Positions 1-8,946 of a stretch of 40,841 nt of DNA are shown here, in pieces. The position numbers and the translations under genes were made by a program. Location of the stretch: assembly GCA_003543235.1 (NCBI GenBank), contig DPJA01000023.1, positions 431 through 41,271 of the forward strand, read 5' to 3'. The stretch is from Lachnospiraceae bacterium (lineage in GTDB: Bacteria; Bacillota; Clostridia; Lachnospirales; Anaerotignaceae). The notes below the pieces were generated by a model, which was not told the origin of the DNA, searched no databases, and saw only the letters and a program-made list of their open reading frames with translations. Positions within the stretch are counted from its first letter, which is position 1, and every line of letters begins with the position of its first letter.

Positions 1-77
1 TTTCTATGGAGACTAGGTTTAATAAAACGTTATTCATTTTTCAGAGTTTAACTTTGTGAAAAAAATAAAAAAAGTTG

Positions 78-106
78 TTGACTTTTGTAAGCAAATATGA
101 TATAGT
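78..106 (+). promoter_or_regulatory. Promoter of the tRNA operon
   Basis: TTGACT at 78-83 and TATAGT at 101-106 are separated by exactly 17 bases, a near-consensus SigA-type promoter. It lies 34 bases upstream of the first tRNA and nothing else upstream competes, so it most likely drives all four tRNAs. The first 77 bases of the window hold nothing I can recognise. Confidence 0.8.
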
Positions 107-139
107 ATATATCGTTGCTGAAAAAGTTGGCACATATTT

Positions 140-222
140 GGATGGGTTCCCGAGTGGCCAAAGGGGCCGGACTGTAAATCCGCTGCATATTTGCTTCGAA
201 GGTTCGAATCCTTCCCCATCCA
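140..222 (+). tRNA. tRNA-Tyr (GTA)
   Basis: Acceptor arms GGATGGG (140-146) and CCCATCC pair over 7 bp, the anticodon GTA is at 174-176, and a long variable arm and a TTCGAAT T-loop are present, as expected of a bacterial class II tRNA-Tyr. The discriminator base is A222 and CCA is not encoded. First gene of a four-tRNA operon. Confidence 0.95.
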
Positions 223-255
223 TTGCCTTAACCTAAATATTTTTTAGGTTGCCAT

Positions 256-339
256 GCCCGAGTGGCGGAACTGGCAGACGCACAGGACTTAAAATCCTGC
301 GGGGTTAAACCCGTACCGGTTCGATTCCGGTCTCGGGCA
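256..339 (+). tRNA. tRNA-Leu (TAA)
   Basis: Acceptor arms GCCCGAG (256-262) and CTCGGGC (332-338) pair fully. The anticodon loop CTTAAAA gives anticodon TAA (290-292), reading UUA leucine codons. The long variable arm is typical of tRNA-Leu. CCA is not encoded in the DNA. Confidence 0.95.
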
Positions 340-381
340 CGTTTTACTTTTATGGTGAATGTGCTAATTTAATTTGTTTTT

Positions 382-457
<76 letters not shown>

Positions 458-476
458 TTTTTTAAAAAAACGGTGT

Positions 477-548
477 GCGCGAATGGCTCAGTGGTAGAGC
501 ATCGCCTTGCCAAGGCGAGGGCCGCGAGTTCGAATCTCGTTTCGCGCT
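477..548 (+). tRNA. tRNA-Gly (GCC)
   Basis: Acceptor arms GCGCGAA (477-483) and TTCGCGC (541-547) pair, the anticodon stem is TCGCC/GGCGA and the anticodon GCC is at 509-511. The discriminator is T548 and no CCA is encoded. Last tRNA of the operon, immediately followed by a terminator. Confidence 0.94.
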
Positions 549-550
549 TA

Positions 551-577
551 AAAGATCATCTTATATGATGGTCTTTT
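551..577 (+). terminator. Intrinsic terminator of the tRNA operon
   Basis: AAAGATCATC (551-560), loop TTATAT, then GATGGTCTTT with one G-U pair, running into a T tract at 572-578. It begins 3 bases after tRNA-Gly. Confidence 0.8.
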
Positions 578-717
578 TTATATATTAAAAATAAATGAAT
601 TACAGAAAGATGAATATGTTTCTTATATGCAATAACAAAATTATATACAAGTGTTGCTTAGAGTTAAAAATGCAAGCAAATTCAAGGCAAATATTAAACT
701 ATTGTTAGGGTGATTTT

Positions 718-999
718 ATGATAGTTGGAACCTGTAAAGTATATCTTAGGGCAGAATGGGTATTATCTCTTAAGGACAAAAGAACGGTTGTAAAAAGCAT
801 TGTTGAGAAAACTAAACACAAATTTAACGTGTCGGTGGCAGAGATTGAATTGCAAGATGTTCACAAGAATATTGTAATAGGATTTGCTTGCGTTACAAAT
901 AAGGTTAGCTATGCAAATAGCATTATAGACAATGTTATTAACTATATAGAGAATAATACAAATGCGGTTGTGGAAGATGTTGTAATAGAAATCTTATAA
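718..999 (+). CDS. DUF503 (YlxP-like) small protein
   Basis: A 93-aa protein opening MIVGTCKVYLRAEWVLSLKDK, which fits the YlxP/DUF503 family: small alpha-beta proteins of about 90 residues, often near translation or ribosome-maturation genes, with a conserved SLKDKR segment (residues 17-22). No catalytic residues are known for the family and none is evident here. The ribosome site (AGGGTG about 8 bases before ATG) is modest. It stands alone between the tRNA terminator and the tig promoter. Family assignment is good; function is unknown. Confidence 0.8.
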   Translation: MIVGTCKVYLRAEWVLSLKDKRTVVKSIVEKTKHKFNVSVAEIELQDVHKNIVIGFACVTNKVSYANSIIDNVINYIENNTNAVVEDVVIEIL

Positions 1000-1035
1000 A
1001 GGCCAGTTTTTTTTCTGGATTTTATGTGTCATTTA

Positions 1036-1044
1036 TGATATAAT
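1036..1044 (+). promoter_or_regulatory. Extended -10 promoter of tig
   Basis: TGATATAAT is a consensus TGnTATAAT extended -10 element, so the poor -35 hexamer (TGGATT, 1016-1021) is tolerable. Transcription would start near 1051 and give a leader of roughly 110 bases before tig. Confidence 0.65.
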
Positions 1045-1160
1045 ATCTTTCAGCTATGCGGTCACAAGTTTTACAGAAAAAGGGGTTTTGTACCTCTAAA
1101 AGACAGACATAGATTGAAACTAATAGAGACAAAATAGTATTCTAAGGAGGAATTTCAAAA

Positions 1161-2465
1161 ATGAACGCACAGGTAATTAGCAAAGAAAATAATATAGTAA
1201 AATTCTCATTTCAGGTAGGTCCTGAAAAGCTTGAAGAGGGCATGCAGCATGCTTATAACAAAAATAAAAACCACCTTTCACTTCCAGGATTTAGAAAGGG
1301 TAAAGCACCAAGAAAACTTATTGAAAGCCAGCTTGGTTCTGAAATTTTCTATGATGATGCAGTTAATTTTATTCTTAATACCGAGTATGATATAGCTGTG
1401 AAAGAACTTGAACTTGACACTGTTGCAAGACCTGAAATTGATGCACCTGCTATTGACAAAGCTAAAGGAGTTACTTTTGAAGTTGCAGTTGCTGTTAAAC
1501 CAAGTGTAAAGCTTGGTGCATACAAGGGCCTTGAGGTTGAAAAGGCAGACGATACAATTAGTGAAGATGCAATTGAAGCAGAGCTTAAAAAGGTTCAGGA
1601 AAAGAACTCTAGAATGCAGACCATTGAAGACAGAGCAGCACAGATGAACGATATTGTTAACATAGGCTATGCAGGTACAGTTGATGGCGTTGCTTTTGAA
1701 GGTGGCACAGCAGATAGCTTTGACCTTACTTTAGGTTCACACTCTTTTATCGACACATTTGAAGACCAGATTGTTGGACATTCAATTGGTGATAAATTTG
1801 ATGTTAATGTTACATTTCCAGCTGAATATCATGCAGAAGAACTTAAGGGTAAAGAGGCTGTGTTTGCAGTAGACATTAAAGGTATCAGCGTTAAAGAACT
1901 TCCTGAACTTAACGATGAATTTGCACAGGATGTTTCAGAGTTTGAAACATTGGCTGAATATAAAGCTAGTATTGCGGATAAACTTAAAGAAGGTGCCGAA
2001 GCTAATGCAAAGCAAATTCAGGGCGACCATTTACTTGATATGGCTGTTGCAAATGCAACTATGGATGTACCAGAAGTTATGTACGAAAATAAGATTGAAC
2101 AGATGATGCAGGATTTCGCTAGCAACATTTCAAAGCAGGGATTATCTGTTGAAGTGTACTGCCAGTACCTTGGTACAACACCAGAAGTTCTCAGAGAAAA
2201 TTTTAGAGATTCAGCAGCTAAGAGTGTTAGAGCAAGACTTATGCTTGAGCAGATTGCGAAAGAAGAAGGCATTGTTGCAACTGAAGAAGAGTTAAACGAG
2301 CAAATTTGCAAAATTGGTGAAGGCTATGGTCTTCAACCAGAAAAAATGCTTGAGATTTTCAGTGAGGAAGACAGAAAAGCTGTTGCTGAAGATTTAGTAG
2401 TGCAAAAAGCACTCAAGGTTATAGAAGAGTCAGCAGTTATTGTTGAGCCTAAGAGTGCTGAATAA
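1161..2465 (+). CDS. tig: Trigger factor, ribosome-associated chaperone
   Basis: The 434-aa length matches trigger factor (about 430). The ribosome-docking signature GFRKGKAPR is at residues 43-51, the N-terminal domain is followed by an FKBP-type peptidyl-prolyl isomerase domain (about 155-245), and the helical C-terminal chaperone arms follow (about 260-425). The protein binds ribosomal protein L23 at the exit tunnel and holds nascent chains in the cytoplasm. Start is fixed by AAGGAGG at 1144-1150. It is followed 27 bases later by clpP and then clpX, the usual Firmicutes order linking folding with proteolysis. Confidence 0.97.
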   Translation: MNAQVISKENNIVKFSFQVGPEKLEEGMQHAYNKNKNHLSLPGFRKGKAPRKLIESQLGSEIFYDDAVNFILNTEYDIAVKELELDTVARPEIDAPAIDKAKGVTFEVAVAVKPSVKLGAYKGLEVEKADDTISEDAIEAELKKVQEKNSRMQTIEDRAAQMNDIVNIGYAGTVDGVAFEGGTADSFDLTLGSHSFIDTFEDQIVGHSIGDKFDVNVTFPAEYHAEELKGKEAVFAVDIKGISVKELPELNDEFAQDVSEFETLAEYKASIADKLKEGAEANAKQIQGDHLLDMAVANATMDVPEVMYENKIEQMMQDFASNISKQGLSVEVYCQYLGTTPEVLRENFRDSAAKSVRARLMLEQIAKEEGIVATEEELNEQICKIGEGYGLQPEKMLEIFSEEDRKAVAEDLVVQKALKVIEESAVIVEPKSAE

Positions 2466-2492
2466 TTTATAAGTATAAAGGAGGTTTGTTCT

Positions 2493-3077
2493 ATGAGTTT
2501 AGTACCTTATGTAATTGAACAATCAAGCCGTGGAGAACGCTCCTACGACATATATTCCAGACTTTTAAAAGACAGAATTATCTTTCTCGGAGAAGAAGTG
2601 AATGACGTTACTGCAAGCCTTATTGTAGCACAGTTACTTTTTCTTGCGGCAGAAGACCCAGATAAAGATATAAATCTCTACATAAATAGCCCTGGAGGTT
2701 CGGTTACAGCCGGCATGGCAATTTATGATACAATGCAGTACATTAAACCAGATGTATCAACTATTTGTATTGGTATGGCTGCGAGTATGGGTGCATTTTT
2801 ACTTTCTGGTGGACAAAAAGGCAAGCGTTTTGCACTTCCTAATTCCGAAATCATGATTCACCAGCCATCCGGTGGTGCAAGGGGTCAGGCAACCGAAATT
2901 AGTATAGTTGCAGAAAATATTTTGAAAACTAAAAAGAAATTAAATCAAATTCTTGCAAATAACACTGGTAAGAGTTATGATGAAATTGAAAGAGATACAG
3001 AGCGTGACAATTATATGTCGGCACTTGAGGCTAAGGAATACGGTCTTATTGACGAAGTTATTACAAAGCCACTATAA
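2493..3077 (+). CDS. clpP: ATP-dependent Clp protease proteolytic subunit
   Basis: A 194-aa ClpP with the complete serine-protease triad: Ser98 in GMAASMGAF, His123 in MIHQPSGG and Asp172 in RDTERDNY, matching the usual spacing. It forms the tetradecameric barrel that degrades substrates fed by ClpX or ClpC. Strong AAGGAGG ribosome site. Cotranscribed with tig and with clpX, which starts 21 bases after its stop. Confidence 0.98.
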   Translation: MSLVPYVIEQSSRGERSYDIYSRLLKDRIIFLGEEVNDVTASLIVAQLLFLAAEDPDKDINLYINSPGGSVTAGMAIYDTMQYIKPDVSTICIGMAASMGAFLLSGGQKGKRFALPNSEIMIHQPSGGARGQATEISIVAENILKTKKKLNQILANNTGKSYDEIERDTERDNYMSALEAKEYGLIDEVITKPL

Positions 3078-3098
3078 TGCCTGTAAGGAGATGAAGTA

Positions 3099-4379
3099 AT
3101 GGCTTCAAAGACAGAAGAAAAAAAACAGCTTAGATGTTCGTTTTGTGGCAAGCCACAGGAACAGGTTAGAAAGCTAATAGCCGGCCCAGATGTTTATATT
3201 TGTGATGAGTGTATTGAACTTTGCTCTGACATTATTATGGAAGAACTTGAAGATGAAGTTTTTGCAGGAAATGATGAGTTACCTAAGCCAAAGGAAATTA
3301 AGGCTATTCTTGACGAATATATTATTGGTCAAGAGAATGCAAAAAAAGTGCTTTCTGTGGCGGTTTACAACCACTATAAAAGAATTTCTATTGCTAAAAA
3401 GCCAGACGATGTTGAGCTTCAGAAAAGCAACATACTTATAGTTGGACCTACTGGTGTTGGTAAGACTTTGCTTGCCCAGACACTTGCTAAGCTTTTAAAT
3501 GTACCTTTCGCAATTGCGGATGCTACTACACTTACGGAAGCAGGATATGTTGGAGAAGATGTTGAGAATATTCTTCTTAAGCTTATTCAAGCTGCGGATT
3601 ATGACATTGAGAGAGCTGAAAGAGGCATTGTTTACATTGATGAGATTGACAAAATTACTAAAAAAAGTGAGAACCCGTCCATAACTCGAGATGTTAGTGG
3701 CGAGGGAGTTCAGCAAGCACTTTTGAAGATACTTGAAGGTACGGTAGCATCTGTTCCTCCCCAAGGTGGCAGAAAGCATCCACATCAGGAGCTTATTCAG
3801 ATAGATACTACAAATATTTTGTTTATATGTGGCGGTGCTTTTGGCGGCATTGAAAAGATTATTGAAAACCGTATGGGCGAAAAGGTTATTGGTTTTGGTG
3901 CAAAGGTTCAAAGTAAAAAAGAGAAAAACTTTGATGAGCTTTTGAAAAATCTTCAACCACAAGATTTGATTAAGTATGGACTTATTGCTGAGTTTGTTGG
4001 CAGATTGCCAGTTGTTGTTAGTCTTAATGACTTGTCAGAAGACGAACTTGTGCAAATACTTACCGAACCTAAAAATGCTATTACAAGGCAGTATGAGTAC
4101 CTTTTTGAACTTGACAATGTGTTGCTTGAGTTTGAAAAAGAGGCTTTTGTTGAAATTGCAAAGCTTGCTATTGAAAGAGGTACAGGAGCAAGAGGTCTTC
4201 GAGCTATAGTCGAAGGGTTTATAAACCATGTTATGTACGAAATACCTAGCAATCAGAATATTGAAAAATGTATAATTACTGCTGAATGCGTAAAGGGAAA
4301 TAGTGAGCCTGTTTATGTTATTAACGAAAACAGACAGCCTTTGAAAAGAGAAAAGAAGAATAAAAAGAAAGTTTCATAA
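3099..4379 (+). CDS. clpX: ATP-dependent Clp protease ATP-binding subunit ClpX
   Basis: 426-aa AAA+ unfoldase. The N-terminal zinc-binding domain has C13, C16, C35 and C38. Walker A is GPTGVGKT (116-123), pore loop GYVG (149-152), Walker B has D181-E182, and the IGF tripeptide that docks into ClpP is at 264-266. It unfolds tagged substrates and passes them to ClpP, encoded just upstream. The operon ends with a strong terminator. Confidence 0.98.
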   Translation: MASKTEEKKQLRCSFCGKPQEQVRKLIAGPDVYICDECIELCSDIIMEELEDEVFAGNDELPKPKEIKAILDEYIIGQENAKKVLSVAVYNHYKRISIAKKPDDVELQKSNILIVGPTGVGKTLLAQTLAKLLNVPFAIADATTLTEAGYVGEDVENILLKLIQAADYDIERAERGIVYIDEIDKITKKSENPSITRDVSGEGVQQALLKILEGTVASVPPQGGRKHPHQELIQIDTTNILFICGGAFGGIEKIIENRMGEKVIGFGAKVQSKKEKNFDELLKNLQPQDLIKYGLIAEFVGRLPVVVSLNDLSEDELVQILTEPKNAITRQYEYLFELDNVLLEFEKEAFVEIAKLAIERGTGARGLRAIVEGFINHVMYEIPSNQNIEKCIITAECVKGNSEPVYVINENRQPLKREKKNKKKVS

Positions 4380-4382
4380 TAA

Positions 4383-4420
4383 AAACCCCCACGAATGTAA
4401 AATTTCATTTGTGGGGGTTT
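4383..4420. terminator. Bidirectional intrinsic terminator between convergent genes
   Basis: AAACCCCCACGAATG (4383-4397) pairs with CATTTGTGGGGGTTT (4406-4420) through a 15-bp stem with an 8-base loop. It has A- and T-rich flanks on both sides and so can end both clpX and the minus-strand surface operon. Confidence 0.85.
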
Positions 4421-4483
4421 AAATTTTGCTTAGTTAATAAAAATTCAGTAGAAATTCATTTTCAAATCTCGCTATTTAAAATT

Positions 4484-6199
4484 TTAATTTGTTGTTTCAG
4501 ATGAAGTTTCATTTGCTGGTAGTTCTTTGTCAGTTGCATCTTGTGGCGGTTCACCAGATGGTCGTTCCCCAGATGGACGTTCGCCTTCGGGAAATTCACC
4601 TGATGGCACAGCACCGTTTTGACCTCTTTTACCACCCATACCACCACCCATACCAGCACCATTTTCGGATATGCCGTCTTTTGTAACATAAGTTACTGTT
4701 TCTGTTGGAGTGAAGGTAACGGCTGTTTCGTTGTTGGAAAGAATTGTATATTCTGCATCTAATTCAAAGTCGGCACAGGCTATTACAACATTTTGGAAGT
4801 CCTTTTCAGAAGTAAATGAAAGCATCTCTGTACCTGAAGAATTATTTACAGAAACTGTTGTACCTGCGGATTTAATTTCATCAAAAGTCATGGAGAAACT
4901 TAAAACTGAAGATGTTCTGCTTGGGGACATTGTCATACCTGTGCTTCCAAATGCACAAATTGTTCCCCCTGTTACATCAAAGGTGCCATCATAATCCAAA
5001 GCACCGTTACCACTGTTGGTTGGTCCGTTTACAATTACATAACCGTCTGTCATAGTAGCAGAGCCATTTACGTCAATTCCATCGCCAATAGCATTAACTA
5101 AAATATTACCACCATTTATTCCTAGTGCGTGTGAGGAAGAATCGGAAGATGGATTTTGTTCAGCATTCTCGTTAGTTGGTGAATCATCATTATCGCCTGC
5201 TACATTTATACCATCGTCTGAGGCTGTAATATCTATATCACCTGCATTTATGGTTATGTTAGAGCCTTCAATTCCCTCGTTACTTTTTGAAATTGCAATG
5301 GAACCACCGTCAATTGTTACATCATTATCAGCATGAATACCGTCATCACCAGAGGACATATTGAAGGTTCCATCTAATATTGAAACAGTTCCATTTGAAT
5401 GGATTGAATCATCAGTGGAATCTATATTGAAAGTACCGCTTTCTATATAGAGGATGCCACTTTCTGTATCAGAATCGCTTGATGACTTCAATCCATCGCC
5501 TTGTGCATGAACTGTTAAGGTTGCCGAGGCAATGGCAAGAAGGTCCTTACCAACAATACCATCATCGGCTGAGGTGATATTGATATTTGCCTGGGATATT
5601 TTTAAATCATCTTTACCTGATATGCCGTCATTATAAGCGGCATTTACTGTAAGATAACCAGTTCCGTTTATAGCTAGATTATCGTTGCTAAAAAGGCAGG
5701 CTGTTGGTTCATCATCGGAATTTAAAGTATAGGTTTCCCCATCTGAAATGGTGTTTTTTGTTCCATCAGGCAAGGTTATTATTGTTTTATCAGACTGCTG
5801 TACGAAAATTGGGGCATTGGTGGAACAGGAAATATTGGCGTTGTTAAGGATAATACGCACTTTGCCTTTTGCTGCTGAATTTACAATAATTTGTCCGTCC
5901 GTAAGCGTGCCTGAAATTTCGTACACACCTGCATTTGCAATGGTTGCGGTTGTGCCATCAATGGTTATGCCTGTGCCTTCAATACTATCTCCGTTAAGAG
6001 TTATTTTATTTGCTGAAGCACTGTCGTAGGAGGCATCCAAATCTTCACTATCAAAATATTGGGATGATAATTCGGAATTTTGAGTTGTTGTGCTTGCCGA
6101 ATCCACTGTTGATGTTGCCGTGCCTAGCGAGCAGGCAGATAAATTAAGAGCTAGTATAGTTGCTAAAATTGCAATTGGAAGTTTTACATTTTTTTTCAT
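4484..6199 (-). CDS. Secreted lipoprotein with Asp-rich beta-helix (Cthe_2159/DUF4353-like carbohydrate-binding)
   Basis: 571 aa with a lipoprotein signal (lipobox LSAC, Cys23), so anchored outside the membrane. From about residue 80 to 400 it carries repeated short units such as SADDGIVGKD, SGDDGIHAD, ASDDGINVAG and AIGDGIDVNG, one per expected turn of a right-handed beta-helix and likely Ca-binding. The C-terminus (about 500-560) is Gly- then Pro/Glu-rich with repeats of the type PSGERPSGE, probably a flexible spacer. The family's founding member from Clostridium thermocellum binds cellulose-like and pectic acidic polysaccharides. It is the last gene of a minus-strand operon behind DUF4956 and VTC-domain genes, a common grouping. 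The ligand here is unknown. Start supported by GAAAGGAG. Confidence 0.85.
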   Translation of the reverse strand: MKKNVKLPIAILATILALNLSACSLGTATSTVDSASTTTQNSELSSQYFDSEDLDASYDSASANKITLNGDSIEGTGITIDGTTATIANAGVYEISGTLTDGQIIVNSAAKGKVRIILNNANISCSTNAPIFVQQSDKTIITLPDGTKNTISDGETYTLNSDDEPTACLFSNDNLAINGTGYLTVNAAYNDGISGKDDLKISQANINITSADDGIVGKDLLAIASATLTVHAQGDGLKSSSDSDTESGILYIESGTFNIDSTDDSIHSNGTVSILDGTFNMSSGDDGIHADNDVTIDGGSIAISKSNEGIEGSNITINAGDIDITASDDGINVAGDNDDSPTNENAEQNPSSDSSSHALGINGGNILVNAIGDGIDVNGSATMTDGYVIVNGPTNSGNGALDYDGTFDVTGGTICAFGSTGMTMSPSRTSSVLSFSMTFDEIKSAGTTVSVNNSSGTEMLSFTSEKDFQNVVIACADFELDAEYTILSNNETAVTFTPTETVTYVTKDGISENGAGMGGGMGGKRGQNGAVPSGEFPEGERPSGERPSGEPPQDATDKELPANETSSETTN

Positions 6200-6238
6200 A
6201 TTGTAGTGCTCCTTTCAATATTCATAGTGGGTTTAATT

Positions 6239-6913
6239 TTAAAGTTCACCTAAGTCTGACTGTTGTTTTGAACACACTATAGTGAGGTTTCCATTACGAC
6301 AACGAAGGCTGTCAATAAAGACTTTTTCAAGGGTTTCATCTTTTAATGCAATAATATATTTAAGTTGGAACATACTGCCGAGATTGGTTGTTTTTACGCT
6401 TTCAAGTGTTACAGACTTAGTGTATTTTGCAAAAAGGTCGTCAAACACACCTGTATAGTCCAAGTCTTCAGGAATTGTGATTTTAAGTTCTTTTTCGTTA
6501 TTATTGCTCTCCGCAAAAGAAGATTTTGCAAGTGCAAACATAATAATACTTATTACTATTGTTACTGCAAAGGCAAATGCTATGTAGCCCATTCCTGTTG
6601 CAAGACCTATTGCCATTGCAAAGAAAATTATACATATATCCTTTGAACTGCCAGGTACTGAACGGAAACGGATAAGGCTAAATGCACCTAAAACAGCAAC
6701 GCCAGTGCCAAGATTTCCGTTTACCATCATTATAACTACCTGTACCAGTGCGGGGAGAAGTATGAGAGAAGTGGCGAAACTTTTTGTATATCTTCCGCTG
6801 CACATATAGGTTGTTGAGATAATAGCTCCCATGATAAGTGCTGAAACAAGGCAAATAATGGCGGTATTAATGGTGAGAGTGGATGTTGTAGTTGTTATTA
6901 TGCTGTTAAACAT
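6239..6913 (-). CDS. DUF4956 membrane protein
   Basis: 224 aa with about four membrane segments in the first 130 residues, then a soluble C-terminal domain of about 95 residues. The segment LGAFSLIRFRSVPGSSKDIC lies between hydrophobic helices and matches the conserved core of DUF4956 proteins. These are regularly encoded next to VTC-type polyphosphate polymerase domain proteins and CotH or beta-helix surface proteins. Its start codon is 1 base from the end of the VTC gene, indicating tight coupling. Biochemical role unknown; a membrane partner of the VTC protein is an inference from context. Confidence 0.85.
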   Translation of the reverse strand: MFNSIITTTTSTLTINTAIICLVSALIMGAIISTTYMCSGRYTKSFATSLILLPALVQVVIMMVNGNLGTGVAVLGAFSLIRFRSVPGSSKDICIIFFAMAIGLATGMGYIAFAFAVTIVISIIMFALAKSSFAESNNNEKELKITIPEDLDYTGVFDDLFAKYTKSVTLESVKTTNLGSMFQLKYIIALKDETLEKVFIDSLRCRNGNLTIVCSKQQSDLGEL

Positions 6914-6914
6914 A

Positions 6915-7664
6915 TTAAATAGCCTCCCTTAATTTTTGTATATGAATTACGTTATTGGTACTTTTGCTTTTTGGATGTTGTAAATTTTGTTTGTAGATAT
7001 TTCCATATTTTGAAAAAGATACGGGATAAATTGCATATTTGGTAAGTGCTGATGTAAGCCACAATGGCATTGATGAACCTGTTTTAATTTCAATTAACCG
7101 CTCATCATCGTTTAAAAGATAGTCACCATAGTCGCCTGCACAGAGGCTTAAATCATAATTTCTGCTGCGGATTGCACTATCTACAGTTATTCTTAAATTT
7201 TCATCCTCAATTGCGGAAAAAGCAAGTCTATCATAGGCTATAAACAGTTTTGGTACAGGGTGATAAAGCTTCAAAAAATAATCAATTTCATGCAATATCT
7301 GACTTTCTTTTTTTGGCCTTGATTCTCCACTAAGATAGCCAATAACCTCGTTTAATGCAAGAGAGATTCTTCTTTTATAAACTGTTTCGTTATATTTCTT
7401 TTTTATTTCTAAAAAAACTGTATTATTTCCGTTTGGAACACCATAGCTTCTTAATCGAAGTTTTTCTTTATACACAGGTTTTTCTATACTTTTGCGTATA
7501 AGCAAGTCATCTGCTGTGTCATAATATATATTGCAAATTGTATACTGACCAAAATCATCTTTTTTTATATAAGGTGTTATGTCAGCTAAAAATAGTGACA
7601 AAGTGCTTTCGTTTATAAGAAATTTTTTCTCTACTCTTTTAAATACATAGTTTGTTTTTGTCAT
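6915..7664 (-). CDS. VTC domain polyphosphate polymerase-like protein
   Basis: 249 aa. Motifs in order match the VTC/triphosphate-tunnel fold: RVEKKFLI (11-18), IYYDT, YKEKLRLRSYG, VFLEIKKK, VYKRR, ITVDSAIRSR and LIEIKTG near the C-terminus. In yeast Vtc4 the corresponding Lys, Arg and Glu residues line a tunnel that makes polyphosphate from ATP. Bacterial single-domain homologues next to DUF4956 genes are not well characterised, so activity is inferred. First gene of a three-gene minus-strand operon; GAAAGGAG precedes the ATG. Confidence 0.85.
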   Translation of the reverse strand: MTKTNYVFKRVEKKFLINESTLSLFLADITPYIKKDDFGQYTICNIYYDTADDLLIRKSIEKPVYKEKLRLRSYGVPNGNNTVFLEIKKKYNETVYKRRISLALNEVIGYLSGESRPKKESQILHEIDYFLKLYHPVPKLFIAYDRLAFSAIEDENLRITVDSAIRSRNYDLSLCAGDYGDYLLNDDERLIEIKTGSSMPLWLTSALTKYAIYPVSFSKYGNIYKQNLQHPKSKSTNNVIHIQKLREAI

Positions 7665-7836
7665 GTGTATTTCTCCTTTCGGTGTAATTTATTTTTTTAA
7701 TAAGTTTGCGTTGTGCTTATCTGGTATGAATATATAATAATGCGTGTAAATGACGTATCATTGACCGTAATATGAACGTTGTGTGAAAAGTTAATGTAAT
7801 TTGAGTAAAGTATATTTATTGATTTTCAGTTTGTTC

Positions 7837-7865
7837 TTGCATTATAATTCTGGTTATTATACAAT
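7837..7865 (+). promoter_or_regulatory. Promoter of the downstream lipoprotein gene
   Basis: TTGCAT (7837-7842), 17-base spacer, TACAAT (7860-7865). It lies in the 270-base divergent region between the VTC operon and the lipoprotein gene. An inverted repeat AATGACGTATCATT sits at 7749-7762 and could be an operator for either direction. I did not find a convincing minus-strand promoter. Confidence 0.55.
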
Positions 7866-7934
7866 AGAATAATCTATGAAGTTGCGGCTTTTTGCACAAA
7901 AGAGAGGCACAGTAGGCAAAATAGGAGGATAATT

Positions 7935-8897
7935 ATGTCTTTAAGAAAAATAGCTACCTTATTATTAATAGGTGTTATGGTAATATCTTTTGCGGCATGT
8001 TCTAAAAAAGAAGAAACAAGTGCTGGGAAAAGTGAAAAGTCAGCTATTGTAACACCTATAGACGGCACAAGTGAGCAAAAAGCAGCAAAAGGTGTTGAAC
8101 TTCTGGAGGCAGCAAAAATAAAAATAGCTCAGTTAAAAAGCTATAATGCAGATATGGGGTTATATTTTGAGTTTGTGAATAATGACGGAAAGAAAAGTGC
8201 TGATGTTAAAACAAGCATAAAAAGCCTTAGTGACCCTTTTCTTAAGCACATTGCTATTGAGTCTACCAGTGATGGTCAGCCTATAGGAAATTCTCAGTTT
8301 TATGTTGAAGAGGAAAATGACGAAAAGACTATATTTATGTTTTTTCAGGATGAATGGTATAAAAGCCCTGTAGATGATGAAACATTATTCTCTCTTTTAG
8401 GGCAGTATGACATCCAAAATATAACATCAGTTTTTCTTGTTGCTTCAAGCAATGCAGTTGCTGCTGAAGAAGAAGAAATTGACGGTGTGAAAACAACCAA
8501 GGTTGAAGCCATAATTAATGCTGATTTATTACCTAAGACACTTGTTTCTACAGGTGTATTTGTTGCATCGGGCATGACTACCCTTACAGAAGATTACCTT
8601 AAAGGTGTTGATGCAATGGATATTGACTACTGGATTGATGATGACGGCAATATTATTAGATACACATTTAATGCAGGCGAAGCCTACCAGAAGATATCTG
8701 ACAATTTATATTCCAAGGTAGAGGGAACTGAGGGCTATGAAGACGCACAGAAACTTATTGTGAATTCTTATTCTATTGATGTAAAAATGAAGAATATAAA
8801 TAGTGCTGAAAAGTTTGAAATTTCTCAGGAGGCACTGAATGCAAAGGCAATTGAAGATATGGAACCAGTTGAAGATGGATTACCAACACAGGAATAA
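7935..8897 (+). CDS. Lipoprotein, DUF6612-like (LolA-type fold likely)
   Basis: 320 aa with a typical lipoprotein signal (lipobox FAAC, Cys22) followed by a short charged linker and a soluble domain. The body begins with a helix (EQKAAKGVELLEAAKIKIAQ) and has alternating beta segments like KSYNADMGLYFEF and MDIDYWIDDDGNIIRYTF, a pattern of the Firmicutes DUF6612/LolA-like lipoproteins. Extracytoplasmic location is clear, role unknown. Monocistronic or followed by the ABC-F gene 49 bases later. Confidence 0.65.
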   Translation: MSLRKIATLLLIGVMVISFAACSKKEETSAGKSEKSAIVTPIDGTSEQKAAKGVELLEAAKIKIAQLKSYNADMGLYFEFVNNDGKKSADVKTSIKSLSDPFLKHIAIESTSDGQPIGNSQFYVEEENDEKTIFMFFQDEWYKSPVDDETLFSLLGQYDIQNITSVFLVASSNAVAAEEEEIDGVKTTKVEAIINADLLPKTLVSTGVFVASGMTTLTEDYLKGVDAMDIDYWIDDDGNIIRYTFNAGEAYQKISDNLYSKVEGTEGYEDAQKLIVNSYSIDVKMKNINSAEKFEISQEALNAKAIEDMEPVEDGLPTQE

Positions 8898-8946
8898 AGC
8901 AATAAAATGCTTAGAAAAATAAAGATGTTATATAAAGGAGAAAGAT

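Noticed and set aside
3495..3962. 155-aa open frame on the minus strand opposite clpX, and similar long antisense frames (for example 17424-17966 opposite the GlcD-type gene)
   Set aside because: They lie fully inside convincing coding genes, have no ribosome sites, and have compositions expected of antisense shadows.
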